Shown here piece after piece: positions 1-9,249 of a DNA stretch of 64,000 nucleotides. Position numbers and translations under genes: made by a program. Positions within the stretch are counted from its first letter, which is position 1; each line of letters begins with the position of its first letter. The DNA lies in contig OZ245051.1 in NCBI GenBank assembly GCA_965224515.1, positions 1,612,001 to 1,676,000 on the forward strand. Direction: 5' to 3'. This DNA comes from Sedimenticola_A sp040506425. GTDB lineage: Bacteria; Pseudomonadota; Gammaproteobacteria; Chromatiales; Chromatiaceae. The notes beneath the pieces were generated by a model. That model was not told where the DNA came from, ran no database searches, and was given only the letters and a program-made list of their open reading frames with translations.

Positions 1-2631
1 GAAGTGGAGGCCTGTGGTGGGCTCGTCCAGCACGAACAGGATGGGGCCCTTGCGCTTTTTCCCCCCCTTGGCCTTGGCCAGGTAACCGGCGAGCTTCAGC
101 CGCTGGGCCTCGCCGCCGGAGAGGGTGGGTACAGGCTGGCCGAGCCTGAGGTAGCTCAGGCCCACCGCCTCCAGGGGCTCCAGGGCGCGGCGTACCTCGG
201 TGTTGCCGCTAAAAAATGAAAGCGCCTCGGTGACTGTCATCTCCAGCACATCTGCAATGGAGCTGCCGTCGATCCGGTTCTCCAGCACCTCGCCCCGGTA
301 GCGGCTGCCGTTGCAGTCGGGGCAGCGCAGGTAGACGTCGCTGAGAAACTGCATCTCCACGTGCTCGAAGCCGGAGCCGGTGCAGGTGGGGCAGCGGCCG
401 TTGCCAGAGTTGAAGCTGAAGGTGCCGGCAGTGTAGCCGCGCTCTTTTGCCATGGGCGTCTTGGCGAACAGCTTGCGTATGGCGTCCAGGCCGCCCACGT
501 AGCTGGCGGGGTTGGAGCGGGAGGTCTTGCCGATGGGAGACTGGTCCAGCATCACCACCTCGGTGACATGCTCGTGACCCAGGATTTTGTCGTGGGCGCC
601 GGCGGGCTCTTTGGGGCTTCCTTTGAGTTTGGCCAGGGCGTTGAACAGGGTGTCGTGTATCAGGGTGCTCTTGCCTGAGCCGGATACACCGGTGACGCAG
701 ACCAGCCTGTTGAGGGGGATGCTGACGTCGATCCCCTTCAGGTTGTGCTCGATGGCGTTGATGAGCTCGATGTAGTCGGTCTCGTCGTCCGGTGCATCTG
801 GCTCTTCCCGGGAGGAGACCTGCTTGCGACCAGCCAGGTAGTCTGCGGTAAGGGAGTGCTCACTTTTTACCAGTTCACCAGGGGTACCGAAGAAGGTGAT
901 CTCGCCGCCGCTTTCGCCGGGGCCGGGGCCGATATCCAGTATGCGGTCTGCTGCCAGCATGATCTGGGGGTCGTGCTCGACAACCAATAGCGAGTTGCCC
1001 GAGTTCCTCAGCCGTTGCAGCACGCCGTTGATGCGGTCGATGTCCCGGGGGTGGAGCCCGATGCTGGGTTCGTCCAGTACGAACAGGGTGTTTACCAGGG
1101 ATGTGCCCAGGGCAGTGGTGAGGTTGATGCGTTGTACCTCGCCGCCTGACAGCGTGCGGGACTGGCGGTCCAGGGTGAGATAACCCAGGCCTACCTGGCA
1201 GAGGTAGTCGAGGCGGGCGCGGATCTCTCCCAGCAGTATGTCGCTGGCATCGCCCAGGGATGCGGGCAGTTCCAGTTCCTCACAATACGTCTTCAGTGTC
1301 GACAGTGGCAGGCGCATCATGTCGTGAATATTGAGGCCGGGGAGGCTCTCCCATGTCGCATCAGACATGGTGATGCTCTTGGGGCGGAAACGCTTCTGCC
1401 GCTCCAGCGCCCGGTCCGCATCCTTCAGTCCGCCCACCCGGTAGTCCAGGGAGGGGTCCTTCAGGCGGGCGCCATCGCAGGCGGTGCAGCTGTCATAGGC
1501 GCGGTACTTTGAGAGCAGCACCCGGATGTGCATCTTGTAGCTCTTGGTTTCGAGGAAGTCGAAGAAGCGCTGCACGCCGTACCAGCGGCCGCTGCCGTCC
1601 CACTCACCTTCGCCCTCGGTCACCCACCGGCGCTGCTTCTCGCTGAGTGACTTCCAGGGGGTGTCTGTCGGAAAGCCGCTGCGAGCCGCCGCGGCCATCA
1701 GGTCCTCCTGGCACTCCTGTGATCGCCCTGACTGAAAGGGCCTGATGGCGCCGTCCGCCAGGCTCTTCTCTTCATCGGGTATCACCAGGTTGTAGTCCAC
1801 CCCCATGGTGCGGCCGAAGCCGCGGCAGCTGTCGCATGCCCCCAGGGGGGAGTTGAAGGAGAAGTGGTTGGGCAGCGGGTCCTGGTAGTGGATATCACAG
1901 TCAGGGCAGTGCAGGTCTGCCGAGAAGTTGAGCGCCTGGCCCGGATTGCGCTCTTCATCCAGGGGGTAGATGGCGATGAACCCCTGTCCCTTATCCAGGG
2001 CGCTCTCCAGTGACTCCGTCAGGCGGTCCCGCCGATCCTCGCTAATGCGCACCCTGTCCTGCACCACTTCCAGGCGCTTCGCGCTCTCGCTGTGAAGTCG
2101 GGTGTAGCCCTGCTGGGCCAGCAGCTCTTTGATCTCTTTCAGGGTGAAATTGTGGGGTACCTGGATGGGGAAGGTGATCACCGCCCGCGCTCCGGTCCGG
2201 GTCTCAATCAGCTGGTCTGCGATGCTCTGGGGATTGTCCCGGGTCACCTCCCGGCCACAGCCACGGCAGAAGAGGTGGGACGCCCGGGCGAACAGCAGCT
2301 TGATGTGGTCGTTGAGCTCGGTCATGGTGCCGACCGTGGAGCGGGAGGTGCGCACCGGGTTGGTCTGGTCAATGGCGATGGCCGGGGGGATGCCCTCGAT
2401 GCGGTCCACACGTGGCCGGTCCATGCGGTCCAGGAACTGGCGGGCGTAGGGGGAGAAAGTCTCCACGTAACGGCGCTGCCCCTCGGCATAGACGGTGTCG
2501 AAGGCGAGGGAGGATTTGCCCGATCCGCTCACACCCGTAACCACGATCAGCTCCCCCAGGGGCAGCTCCAGGTCGAGATTCTTCAGGTTGTTCTGATGGG
2601 CATTCTTTATGCGGATTACATCTTCAGACAT
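1..2631 (-). CDS. uvrA: UvrA-family excinuclease ABC subunit A (3' end cut by window edge)
   Basis: DNA-damage recognition ATPase of nucleotide excision repair. It has 877 codons from the ATG at 2629-2631 and is still open at base 1. Two ABC modules are visible. The first has Walker A GVSGSGKSSLAFDT near residue 35, signature LSGGEVQR and Walker B LDEPSIGLH. The second has Walker A GVSGSGKSTLIHDT, signature LSGGEAQR and LDEPTTGLH at the window edge. Zinc-binding Cys pairs (CPDC, CDSC, CPTC, CPDC) lie between them. The segment reading TSRSTVGT differs from the NPRSTVGT of E. coli UvrA, so this may be a divergent paralogue rather than the canonical repair gene. It is divergent from dgt. Family assignment is certain; orthology is not. 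Confidence 0.93.
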   Translation of the reverse strand, partial: MSEDVIRIKNAHQNNLKNLDLELPLGELIVVTGVSGSGKSSLAFDTVYAEGQRRYVETFSPYARQFLDRMDRPRVDRIEGIPPAIAIDQTNPVRTSRSTVGTMTELNDHIKLLFARASHLFCRGCGREVTRDNPQSIADQLIETRTGARAVITFPIQVPHNFTLKEIKELLAQQGYTRLHSESAKRLEVVQDRVRISEDRRDRLTESLESALDKGQGFIAIYPLDEERNPGQALNFSADLHCPDCDIHYQDPLPNHFSFNSPLGACDSCRGFGRTMGVDYNLVIPDEEKSLADGAIRPFQSGRSQECQEDLMAAAARSGFPTDTPWKSLSEKQRRWVTEGEGEWDGSGRWYGVQRFFDFLETKSYKMHIRVLLSKYRAYDSCTACDGARLKDPSLDYRVGGLKDADRALERQKRFRPKSITMSDATWESLPGLNIHDMMRLPLSTLKTYCEELELPASLGDASDILLGEIRARLDYLCQVGLGYLTLDRQSRTLSGGEVQRINLTTALGTSLVNTLFVLDEPSIGLHPRDIDRINGVLQRLRNSGNSLLVVEHDPQIMLAADRILDIGPGPGESGGEITFFGTPGELVKSEHSLTADYLAGRKQVSSREEPDAPDDETDYIELINAIEHNLKGIDVSIPLNRLVCVTGVSGSGKSTLIHDTLFNALAKLKGSPKEPAGAHDKILGHEHVTEVVMLDQSPIGKTSRSNPASYVGGLDAIRKLFAKTPMAKERGYTAGTFSFNSGNGRCPTCTGSGFEHVEMQFLSDVYLRCPDCNGSRYRGEVLENRIDGSSIADVLEMTVTEALSFFSGNTEVRRALEPLEAVGLSYLRLGQPVPTLSGGEAQRLKLAGYLAKAKGGKKRKGPILFVLDEPTTGLHF

Positions 2632-2807
2632 CGGCTTCTATGCATCGTTTATAAAACTGGACCAAGCGATTCATTCTCCGGGTCTGTGATGATATGTTCA
2701 AGAGGCATGGAACAGGGTTGTTGTATGTACTGTGGACATGGCTTCTGCAGGCGTGGAGAATGCATCAATCGGAGTCCCGCTGTAATTTTCTTAACAAAAT
2801 GTCGTGA

Positions 2808-2873
2808 GTAGGAGCCCAGTCCTCTGGGCGATTTGCGCCTGACCTCTCATCGCCCGGAGGACCGGGCTCCTAC
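2808..2873. repeat. REP-like palindrome, copy 1
   Basis: GTAGGAGCCCAGTCC...GGGCGA is followed after a short spacer by its inverted partner TCGCCCGG...GGGCTCCTAC. It lies in the 278-bp gap between the divergent uvrA and dgt genes. The same head motif recurs near 10552, 12529, 34973 and 41645. This looks like a BIME of paired REP sequences. The rest of the 2632-2909 gap shows no gene. Confidence 0.8.
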
Positions 2874-2909
2874 AGTGATTGCAGCAATAACCTTTGGAAT
2901 AGGAAAACA

Positions 2910-4271
2910 ATGTCGATGCAGTGGTCAAAGCTTCTCTCGCGCAAGCGTATCGGTTCCAGCCAGGATCCCGGCACCTCCACCGTGCGCACCGACTTCCAGC
3001 GCGATTTCGACCGCATCGTCTTCAGCTCTGCTTTTCGAAGGATGCAGGACAAGACCCAGGTCTTTCCCCTCTCACGGGTGGACTACATCCGCACCCGTCT
3101 CACCCACAGCCTGGAGGCTTCCAGCATCGGTCGTTCCCTGGGTACCCTGGTGGGCGAGCAGATCATCCAGCGTCACGGCCTTGAGCAGAACGAGGCGTCG
3201 GACTTCGGCGATATCTGCGCCGCCGCCTGCCTGGCCCACGATATCGGCAACCCGCCCTTCGGCCATTCCGGCGAGGACGCCATCCGCCACTGGGCGAAAA
3301 CCGCCAAGTACGGCGAGCCGAGGGTTGGGGTGCTCAGCGACAGCGAGCAGGAGGACTTTCTCTGCTTCGAGGGCAACGCCCAGGGCTTCCGCATCCTCAC
3401 CCGGCTGCAGAACCCCGACAACCCCGGCGGATTACAGCTAACCTGCGCCACCCTGGCCGCCTTTACCAAGTATCCCCGGGAGTCGTTTCTCGGCGGCAGC
3501 AACTTCAACGGTGTCAGTGCCAAGAAGCAGGGCTTCGTGGCCGAAGACCGCGAGCGCTTTACCGAGGTGGCAGACGAGGTGGGGCTGATCCGGCGCGATC
3601 CCAATCGTGCCATCTGGCACCGCCACCCCCTGGCCTTCCTGGTAGAGGCGGCAGATGACATAAGCTACCGGGTGATAGACATTGAAGACGGTTTCCGCCT
3701 TGGCTACTTCACCCTCGACGAGGTGATGGACCTCTTCTGGCCCATCATCCCCGACCGGGAGAAACAGGAGAAGCGCCTCAACGCCATCAATGACGACAAG
3801 GGCAGGGTGGAGTTTCTGCGCGCCAAGGTGATCAACGAGGCGATCGGCCAGGCGATGACCTGCTTTCTCGACCACGAAGCGGAGATCATGTCCGGTCAGT
3901 TCGATGAGCCGCTGCTCTCCAAGCTGCCCGCCACCGAACCCATGGGACAGCTGATCTCTGTGGCCAAGGCGCGTATCTACAACGCCCAGGAAGTGGTGGG
4001 CATCCAGACCGCAGGTTTCCAGGTGATCGGCGAACTGCTGGAGCGCTTCAGCGAGACCCTGGACGACATTGCCATGCACGGTGATCAGGCCTCGGCCCGA
4101 AGCCGCATGACCTCCCACCTCATCTCAAAGCAGTTCGTCGGACCGGATAACGTGCCGTCCCAGAATCTCTACACCCGGCTGCTGAGGTTGACCGACTACG
4201 TGGCGGGTATGACCGATACCTACGCGGTATCCCTCTACAAGAAGATGACGGGTATCTCGTTACCGAGTTGA
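2910..4271 (+). CDS. dgt: deoxyguanosinetriphosphate triphosphohydrolase (dGTPase)
   Basis: HD-domain hydrolase that cleaves dGTP (and often other dNTPs) to the deoxynucleoside plus tripolyphosphate. The 453-residue product has the arginine-rich opening SSAFRRMQDKTQVFPLS near residue 39. Metal-binding histidine H66 lies in RTRLTHSLE, and the HD pair sits at about 110-111 in LAHDIGNPPFGHSGED. This order is diagnostic of the dGTPase family. It is shorter than E. coli Dgt (about 505 residues), as in many bacterial homologues. The ATG at 2910 follows a purine-rich GGAATAGGAAAA stretch. The gene stands alone, divergent from the UvrA gene, with a REP sequence in the gap. Confidence 0.93.
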   Translation: MSMQWSKLLSRKRIGSSQDPGTSTVRTDFQRDFDRIVFSSAFRRMQDKTQVFPLSRVDYIRTRLTHSLEASSIGRSLGTLVGEQIIQRHGLEQNEASDFGDICAAACLAHDIGNPPFGHSGEDAIRHWAKTAKYGEPRVGVLSDSEQEDFLCFEGNAQGFRILTRLQNPDNPGGLQLTCATLAAFTKYPRESFLGGSNFNGVSAKKQGFVAEDRERFTEVADEVGLIRRDPNRAIWHRHPLAFLVEAADDISYRVIDIEDGFRLGYFTLDEVMDLFWPIIPDREKQEKRLNAINDDKGRVEFLRAKVINEAIGQAMTCFLDHEAEIMSGQFDEPLLSKLPATEPMGQLISVAKARIYNAQEVVGIQTAGFQVIGELLERFSETLDDIAMHGDQASARSRMTSHLISKQFVGPDNVPSQNLYTRLLRLTDYVAGMTDTYAVSLYKKMTGISLPS

Positions 4272-4321
4272 TTCGTAATCAGTAGGTCAGACTGCCAGGA
4301 GGCAATCCTTGCCGGTCAGTA

Positions 4322-4654
4322 CTATGAAAGCCCAAGCTTTCGGAATATCCGTTTCTTCGCCTCTTTCAGTTTGCCGGTAGCTGCCGGGTCTATCTGTTTC
4401 GACTCGTTGATGATCTGAAGGCATTCGGCATGGTAGTCATTGACTGCGATGCTGGCCTGTTCTCTGTTCAGTTCAACGGTGGCGGCTGGGGGCGGGGCTT
4501 CGGTTCCTCCATCCTGGGTTTTTACAGCGGCAGAGCGCATCATCATTTTTGATTTACCGGTTCCATCTTCGCTGGCGGTCATGGGGCCGGTTTTGCTGTA
4601 GCGCTTGCCCTGGAATTCAAAGCTGGCGCCGATGGGGAGATGGTGAAATTTCAC
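4322..4654 (-). CDS. small conserved protein of unknown function
   Basis: A 110-residue soluble protein with no signal peptide or membrane segment. The N-terminus (KFHHLPIGASFEFQGKRYSKTGP) resembles short gammaproteobacterial proteins in which a basic, beta-rich KFHHLPIG..F opening precedes a variable linker. A Pro/Ala-rich stretch (EAPPPAA) follows, then a helical basic C-terminus. It lies only 14 bp downstream of the rapA stop on the same strand and is likely co-transcribed. No function can be assigned. Confidence 0.7.
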   Translation of the reverse strand: MKFHHLPIGASFEFQGKRYSKTGPMTASEDGTGKSKMMMRSAAVKTQDGGTEAPPPAATVELNREQASIAVNDYHAECLQIINESKQIDPAATGKLKEAKKRIFRKLGLS

Positions 4655-4668
4655 GGGTCTGAAACTCC

Positions 4669-7554
4669 TTAAAGGGAGACGATCAGTCTAAGGGCGTCGA
4701 GGCGCATGCGCGAGGCCTTGAGGCTGGCATCAAGCAGATCTTTCTGGTGCATCAATATGGCCACCTCGTCATCACGGATGTTGGGGTTCACTCTCTGCAG
4801 TGATTCGAGGCGCTCTTTTTCGTGGCTGAAATGTTGGCCCATGCGCTGCAGGGCTTCATCCACGGCTTGTTGCTGAAGCGCTTCTGTCTGGGCTTCGCCC
4901 TGCTTGATCATGGCGCCGATATGGTCGCGCAGGGCACTGATGATCTTCAGTGCAGTGCCTTTCTCGAGCGGGACCAGCGATTCATTGATCTCGGTGTGGC
5001 TCAAATTTTCGTTGACCGGGGAGAGCTGCTGGTTGATGAGCAGTCTTGTTACCGTGTTTTCGAGGAAACGGCCGGCCTGGAGCTTTCTCGGCGCAGGGCA
5101 TTCAAGGGTGTAGAGCAGTTCAAGCAGCAGGGTGCCTGCCTTGAGTCCCGGGTGCTTGATGGCGACGATGCTGCTGTTGCCCAGCTCCATGTCGGTGACC
5201 ATCTCCATGGTGCCCCGCATCAGTGGGTGCTCCCAGGTGAGGAAGTGGCGGTCTTCGTGGCTCAGGGCGATGCTGCGCTCGAAAGTGCAGGTGATGCCGT
5301 CCTGGGGGAGTCCCGGCAGGCTGTCGGTGACCATGTGTGATCCGGGTTTCAGGATCAGGCTGCCGGCGGAGTGCTCCTCGCTCTCCACGCCGATGAGGGA
5401 GAAGAGGTGCTGAGCGTAGCGCTGCAGGGTTGCTGCGTCTTCTGCATCTTCAAGCTTCTGCTTGATTGCCTGGGCCTGTTGCTCGCGGCAGGAGTTGATC
5501 TCCAGCAGGTGGTCGCGACCCTTTTTCAGCCGCTCGTCAGCCTCGTTCCTCAGGGTGCGTGTGGTGTCGATCAGTGGCTCGATCTGCTCGGGGTCGGTGT
5601 CGGACTCTTCCAGTGCCTGCAGCAGCGCCGGCTTGAGCTGGCTGAAGACGGCATGTCCGCTGGGGCTGGTGTGCTCAAAGGCGTTGAGGCCTTCCTGGTA
5701 CCAGCGCAGCAGAACCGCCTGGGCGGTCTCTTCGAAATAGGGGGTGTGTATCTGTATGGTCTCACGCTGGCCGATGCGGTCCAGGCGCCCGATGCGCTGC
5801 TCCAGCAGATCCGGGTTGAGGGGCAGATCGAACATGATCAGGTGGTGGGCGAACTGGAAGTTGCGCCCCTCGCTGCCGATCTCTGAGCAGATCAGCAGCT
5901 GGCACCCCTCGTCGGGATCGGCGAACCAGGCGGCGGTGCGGTCACGTTCGACGATGCTCATCCCTTCGTGGAATAGGCCGGCGTTGATGCCCTCCAGGGT
6001 CTTCAGGGCCTCGCCGATCTCCATTGCGGTCTCCGCCCTGGAGCAGATCATCAGCGCCTTTTTACCGTTGAGACGGCCGAGCTGGGTGATCAGCCAACCG
6101 ATGCGCGGATCGAAACGCCACCAGGGTGTGCCGGTGTGTTCCCGGTATACCGTTTCCGGTGTCAGCACCGTCTCAGCATCGGGCTGGTCGCTATCCAGGC
6201 AGGCGGCGTATTCATCGGGCAGCTGCAGGGGGTGGCTGTGCAGCTCTCTGCCGGGGAAGCCCTTGATGCGCGAACGTGTGTTTCTGAACAGGATGCGGCT
6301 GGTGCCGTGGCGGTCCAGCAGCATGTCGATCAGGGCCTCCCTGGCCCGGTCTCTCTCCTCTGCCGGGGTCTGGGGATCGTTCCAGTGGGCAATCAACTCA
6401 CCGCCCTCGGTCTCATGGAGCTTTTCGAGCAGGATGGTTGTCGCACCCGGATCCAGGGTCTTGCCTTCGAGCAGGATGTCCACCACCTCGGCAATGGGTT
6501 CGTACTGGGCCTCCTCCTGCTGGAAGCTCTCCAGGGAGTGGAAGCGGTCAGGGTCCAGCAGCCGCAGGCGTGCGAAGTGTCCGGCGCGGCCCAGCTGTTC
6601 CGGGGTGGCAGTCAGCAGCAGCAGGCCTGGGGAGACGGTGGCCAGGGCCTCCACCAGCAGGTAATCCTCGCTGGCGCTCTCTTCTCTCCACTCCAGGTGG
6701 TGTGCTTCGTCGATGATGACCAGGTCCCATTCGCCGGTCACCACCTGTTTCTGCCGATCGTAGTTGCCGTTGAAGAGGGTGGGGCTGCAGAGCACAAGCT
6801 GCTCAGCCTGGAAGGGGTTGTCGCCCTGGCCGGAGTCTTCGATGGCCTTGCAGCGCTCTTCATCGAAGATGCTGAAGTGGAGATTGAACTTGCGCAGCAG
6901 TTCCACCAGCCACTGGTGCAGCAGGGGCTCCGGAACCATGATCAGCACCCTGGAGGCCTGGCCGGTGAGCAGTTGCTGATGCAGGATCAGGCAGGCTTCG
7001 ATGGTTTTGCCCAGGCCTACCTCGTCCGCCAGCAGTACCCTCGGTGCGGCCCGGCGGCTTACCTCGTGGGCGATGTAGAGCTGGTGCAGCAGCAACTCGG
7101 TTCGCGCACCGCCCAGGCCCAGCAGGTGTGAGCGGTCGAGGTGCTGAAGCTGTTGGTGGGTCTGCAGGCGCAGTTCGAACCAGCGACTGTCGTCCAGCTG
7201 TCCTGAGAGCAGGCGCTCCTGGGGTCGGCTCAGCTGCATGGTGTTGCTCAGCTCACCCTCGGGGCACAGGTGCTCCACTCCGTCACTGCTTGTGCCTGTG
7301 TAGTGCAGAAGGCCATCGTGTTCATCCACCTGCTCCACCATGATACGCAGGCCGCCGTGGGTCTCGATCCAGTCCCCGGGAGAGAATCGCACCCGGGTCA
7401 GCGGGGCATTGTCCGCAGCGTATATGCGCTTCTCGTTGCTGGCGGGGAAGGTCAGGACTACCTGCCTGCCTTCTGAACGGAGCACGCTCCCCAGGCCGAG
7501 GTCGGACTCGGTGTTGCTGATCCAGCGTTGACCGGGGATGAATTGTTCGGGCAT
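4669..7554 (-). CDS. rapA: RNA polymerase-associated helicase RapA
   Basis: SWI2/SNF2-type ATPase that binds RNA polymerase and promotes recycling after transcription. The 961 residues from MPEQ match the E. coli length of 968. The opening GQRWISNTESDLGLG is the RapA N-terminal domain. Walker A ADEVGLGKT lies at about 176-184 and the DEAH box IDEAHHLEW at about 281-289. The helicase C-lobe contains SEIGSEGRNFQFAHH and LEQRIGRLDRIGQ, and the C-terminus VNPNIRDDEVA is also RapA-typical. The reading frame is open upstream to 7611, but MPEQ at 7554 matches the family start. Divergent from the YqhA-like gene. Confidence 0.96.
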   Translation of the reverse strand: MPEQFIPGQRWISNTESDLGLGSVLRSEGRQVVLTFPASNEKRIYAADNAPLTRVRFSPGDWIETHGGLRIMVEQVDEHDGLLHYTGTSSDGVEHLCPEGELSNTMQLSRPQERLLSGQLDDSRWFELRLQTHQQLQHLDRSHLLGLGGARTELLLHQLYIAHEVSRRAAPRVLLADEVGLGKTIEACLILHQQLLTGQASRVLIMVPEPLLHQWLVELLRKFNLHFSIFDEERCKAIEDSGQGDNPFQAEQLVLCSPTLFNGNYDRQKQVVTGEWDLVIIDEAHHLEWREESASEDYLLVEALATVSPGLLLLTATPEQLGRAGHFARLRLLDPDRFHSLESFQQEEAQYEPIAEVVDILLEGKTLDPGATTILLEKLHETEGGELIAHWNDPQTPAEERDRAREALIDMLLDRHGTSRILFRNTRSRIKGFPGRELHSHPLQLPDEYAACLDSDQPDAETVLTPETVYREHTGTPWWRFDPRIGWLITQLGRLNGKKALMICSRAETAMEIGEALKTLEGINAGLFHEGMSIVERDRTAAWFADPDEGCQLLICSEIGSEGRNFQFAHHLIMFDLPLNPDLLEQRIGRLDRIGQRETIQIHTPYFEETAQAVLLRWYQEGLNAFEHTSPSGHAVFSQLKPALLQALEESDTDPEQIEPLIDTTRTLRNEADERLKKGRDHLLEINSCREQQAQAIKQKLEDAEDAATLQRYAQHLFSLIGVESEEHSAGSLILKPGSHMVTDSLPGLPQDGITCTFERSIALSHEDRHFLTWEHPLMRGTMEMVTDMELGNSSIVAIKHPGLKAGTLLLELLYTLECPAPRKLQAGRFLENTVTRLLINQQLSPVNENLSHTEINESLVPLEKGTALKIISALRDHIGAMIKQGEAQTEALQQQAVDEALQRMGQHFSHEKERLESLQRVNPNIRDDEVAILMHQKDLLDASLKASRMRLDALRLIVSL

Positions 7555-7723
7555 AACAGGCTCTCGAGTGGAAGGGGTGCGAATAATACACAAACCGGCA
7601 CAAAGTCGCATGCTGTGGGGTGCACATCGCGCTTATTACAGTGTATTTTAGCCTCTCTGCCGGTTACGTATTTTCCGGGGCGCGAGGCGGGTCGATGAAG
7701 AGCGTATTTGACGAGGTACCTTG

Positions 7724-8245
7724 ATGGAGCGTTATTTCGAAAGTTTTCTGTGGAACAGCCGGTTGATCGTGATCTCCGGTGTGATAGCCAGCCTGATCGG
7801 CGCGGTAGCGCTGTTCTACATGGCGTCGGTGGACGCCTTCTACATGGTGAGTCACCTCACCCACTATGCCTCTCCCGAGCTGGACATGCAGGCCAGGGCC
7901 GCCCTGCGCGGCGAGACGGTGACCCACGTGGTGGAGATAGTCGACGGCTACCTGCTGGCTACCTTTCTTCTCATCTTTGCCCTGGGCCTGTACGAGCTCT
8001 TCATCAGCAAAATCGACCTGGCGGAGGGGGCGGAGAACGCCTCACAGGTGCTGATGATCCACAGCCTTGACGGTCTCAAGGAGCGCCTGGCCAAGGTGGT
8101 GCTGATGATCCTGGTGGTGCGCTACTTCGAGTATGCACTGGGGATGAATTTTGAGACCCCCCTGGAGCTGCTGATGTTCGCTGGGGGTATCTGCCTGTTG
8201 GGTGCTGCGCTGTTTCTCTCCCACCTGGGCGACAAGTCTCACTAG
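7724..8245 (+). CDS. YqhA / UPF0114 family inner-membrane protein
   Basis: A 173-residue integral membrane protein. It opens MERYFESFLWNSRLIVI, typical of the UPF0114 (YqhA) family, and has about four hydrophobic segments: roughly residues 13-33, 68-90, an amphipathic stretch, 120-140 and 150-167. A middle loop carries VTHVVEIVDGYL. The ATG at 7724 has GAGG seven bases upstream and is preferred to the TTG just before it. It is followed after 5 bp by the DUF123 gene, probably as one transcript. Molecular role unknown. Confidence 0.85.
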   Translation: MERYFESFLWNSRLIVISGVIASLIGAVALFYMASVDAFYMVSHLTHYASPELDMQARAALRGETVTHVVEIVDGYLLATFLLIFALGLYELFISKIDLAEGAENASQVLMIHSLDGLKERLAKVVLMILVVRYFEYALGMNFETPLELLMFAGGICLLGAALFLSHLGDKSH

Positions 8246-8250
8246 GGTTG

Positions 8251-8730
8251 ATGACCCGGTTCGCCCCGGACTCCCGTCCCGGTACCTATGTGCTGCTCTT
8301 CCACTTGGAGCGGCAGGCGGTGATCGAGGCGGGGAGCATGGGTTCTCTCGGGCTGGAGGCGGGTTGGTACGCTTACGTCGGCAGTGCCTTTGGGCCGGGT
8401 GGTGTGGCTGCCCGCTGTCGTCATCACCGCAATATATCCCTGCGCCCCCACTGGCATATCGATTACCTGAGGGTGGTGGCAGAGCTGAGGGAGATCTGGT
8501 TCAGCCACGATCCTCAACACCGGGAGCATCAGTGGGCGGAGTTGCTGTCGGGCTCGCGGGGTTCAAGCCAGCCCTTTCCCGGTTTCGGTTCCAGCGACTG
8601 CCAATGTGTCAGTCACCTGTTCAGGTTTGCTCCGTGTCCCTCTTTCGAGGGGTTCCGCAGGCGGCTTAGGCGTGCCCTGCCGGGGCATGCAATGGTGAGA
8701 CGGGAACTATTGCCCATTAACACTATCTGA
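8251..8730 (+). CDS. DUF123 (GIY-YIG-like) domain protein
   Basis: A 159-residue protein whose opening PGTYVLLFHLE and following GWYAYVGSAFGPGG, RCRHHR and HWHIDYL are the conserved blocks of DUF123, a domain related to GIY-YIG endonucleases and sometimes fused to endonuclease III. The Cys pair region SSDCQCVSHLFRF is also typical. The catalytic role in free-standing forms is unclear. The ATG at 8251 is chosen over TTG 8248. It sits 5 bp after the YqhA-like gene and probably shares its transcript. Confidence 0.85.
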   Translation: MTRFAPDSRPGTYVLLFHLERQAVIEAGSMGSLGLEAGWYAYVGSAFGPGGVAARCRHHRNISLRPHWHIDYLRVVAELREIWFSHDPQHREHQWAELLSGSRGSSQPFPGFGSSDCQCVSHLFRFAPCPSFEGFRRRLRRALPGHAMVRRELLPINTI

Positions 8731-8740
8731 TATGGGGCTA

Positions 8741-8754
8741 TTGACATAAATCAT
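8741..8754. promoter_or_regulatory. possible FNR/ANR-type site upstream of the cytochrome gene
   Basis: TTGAC-ATAA-ATCAT matches 8 of 10 fixed positions of the FNR consensus TTGAT-N4-ATCAA. A TATACT hexamer at 8793-8798 could be the -10 box of the cytochrome promoter, which would put this site near -57. This is inference from sequence only. Confidence 0.35.
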
Positions 8755-8861
8755 TGGGTATTACGAGATTCCTGGTGGTATTATCGAATTCTTATACTTT
8801 TAGTCGCAGGGCTGTTCGGCCTTGCCTGGTTTTAATATCAACCTTAAATAGAGGTCAAATT

Positions 8862-9179
8862 ATGAAACTGAAAACAACTGCTCTGGTTGCAGGCGCTGCC
8901 CTGCTGTCACTGGGTCTGGTTGGCACCGCTGCCGCTGACGGCGCTGCCCTGTACAAGTCCAAGTCCTGCTTCACCTGCCACGGTGCGGACGCCAAGACCC
9001 CCATCATGCCTGTATACCCCAAGCTGGCCGGCCAGAACGCTGACTACGCTTACAACCAGATGATGGACATCAAGAGCGGCAAGCGCGCCAATGGCCAGTC
9101 TGTTGCCATGAAGGGCATTATGGCCAACGTGAGCGAAGCTGAAGCCAAAGAGATTGCCGCCTATCTCGCCGGTCTGTAA
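8862..9179 (+). CDS. periplasmic class I c-type cytochrome (c553-like)
   Basis: A small exported electron carrier of 105 residues. A Sec signal peptide (MKLKTTALVAGAALLSLGL... ending TAAAD) precedes one haem-binding CFTCH motif at about residues 37-41. The likely distal Met ligand is in SVAMKGIMANVS. C-terminal IAAYLAGL is the usual cytochrome helix. Mature length of about 80 residues fits the c553/c5 class. An AGAGGTCAAATT leader gives a Shine-Dalgarno seven bases before the ATG. It is monocistronic, with its own terminator at 9214-9248. A downstream cassette for copper delivery to oxidases suggests a respiratory context. Confidence 0.92.
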   Translation: MKLKTTALVAGAALLSLGLVGTAAADGAALYKSKSCFTCHGADAKTPIMPVYPKLAGQNADYAYNQMMDIKSGKRANGQSVAMKGIMANVSEAEAKEIAAYLAGL

Positions 9180-9213
9180 GTTGATGTGACCGGCCCTGCC
9201 GGTAGAGCATCAG

Positions 9214-9248
9214 AAAAGGCGCAGAACTTCGGTTCCGCGCCTTTTTTT
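9214..9248 (+). terminator. Rho-independent terminator of the cytochrome c gene
   Basis: A 10-bp stem (GGCGCAGAAC / GTTCCGCGCC, one mismatch) capped by a TTCG tetraloop is followed by seven T. The T-tract is the target-site duplication of the adjacent IS, so the terminator appears intact despite the insertion. Confidence 0.9.
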
Positions 9249-9249
9249 A

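Noticed and set aside
2092..2811. A 239-codon plus-strand ORF over the 5' end of uvrA
   Set aside because: It is antisense to conserved UvrA motifs and ends in the REP gap; no recognisable domain.
4822..7131. Long plus-strand ORFs opposite rapA (up to 331 codons)
   Set aside because: Antisense shadows of a strongly conserved helicase; no start signal and low-complexity compositions.
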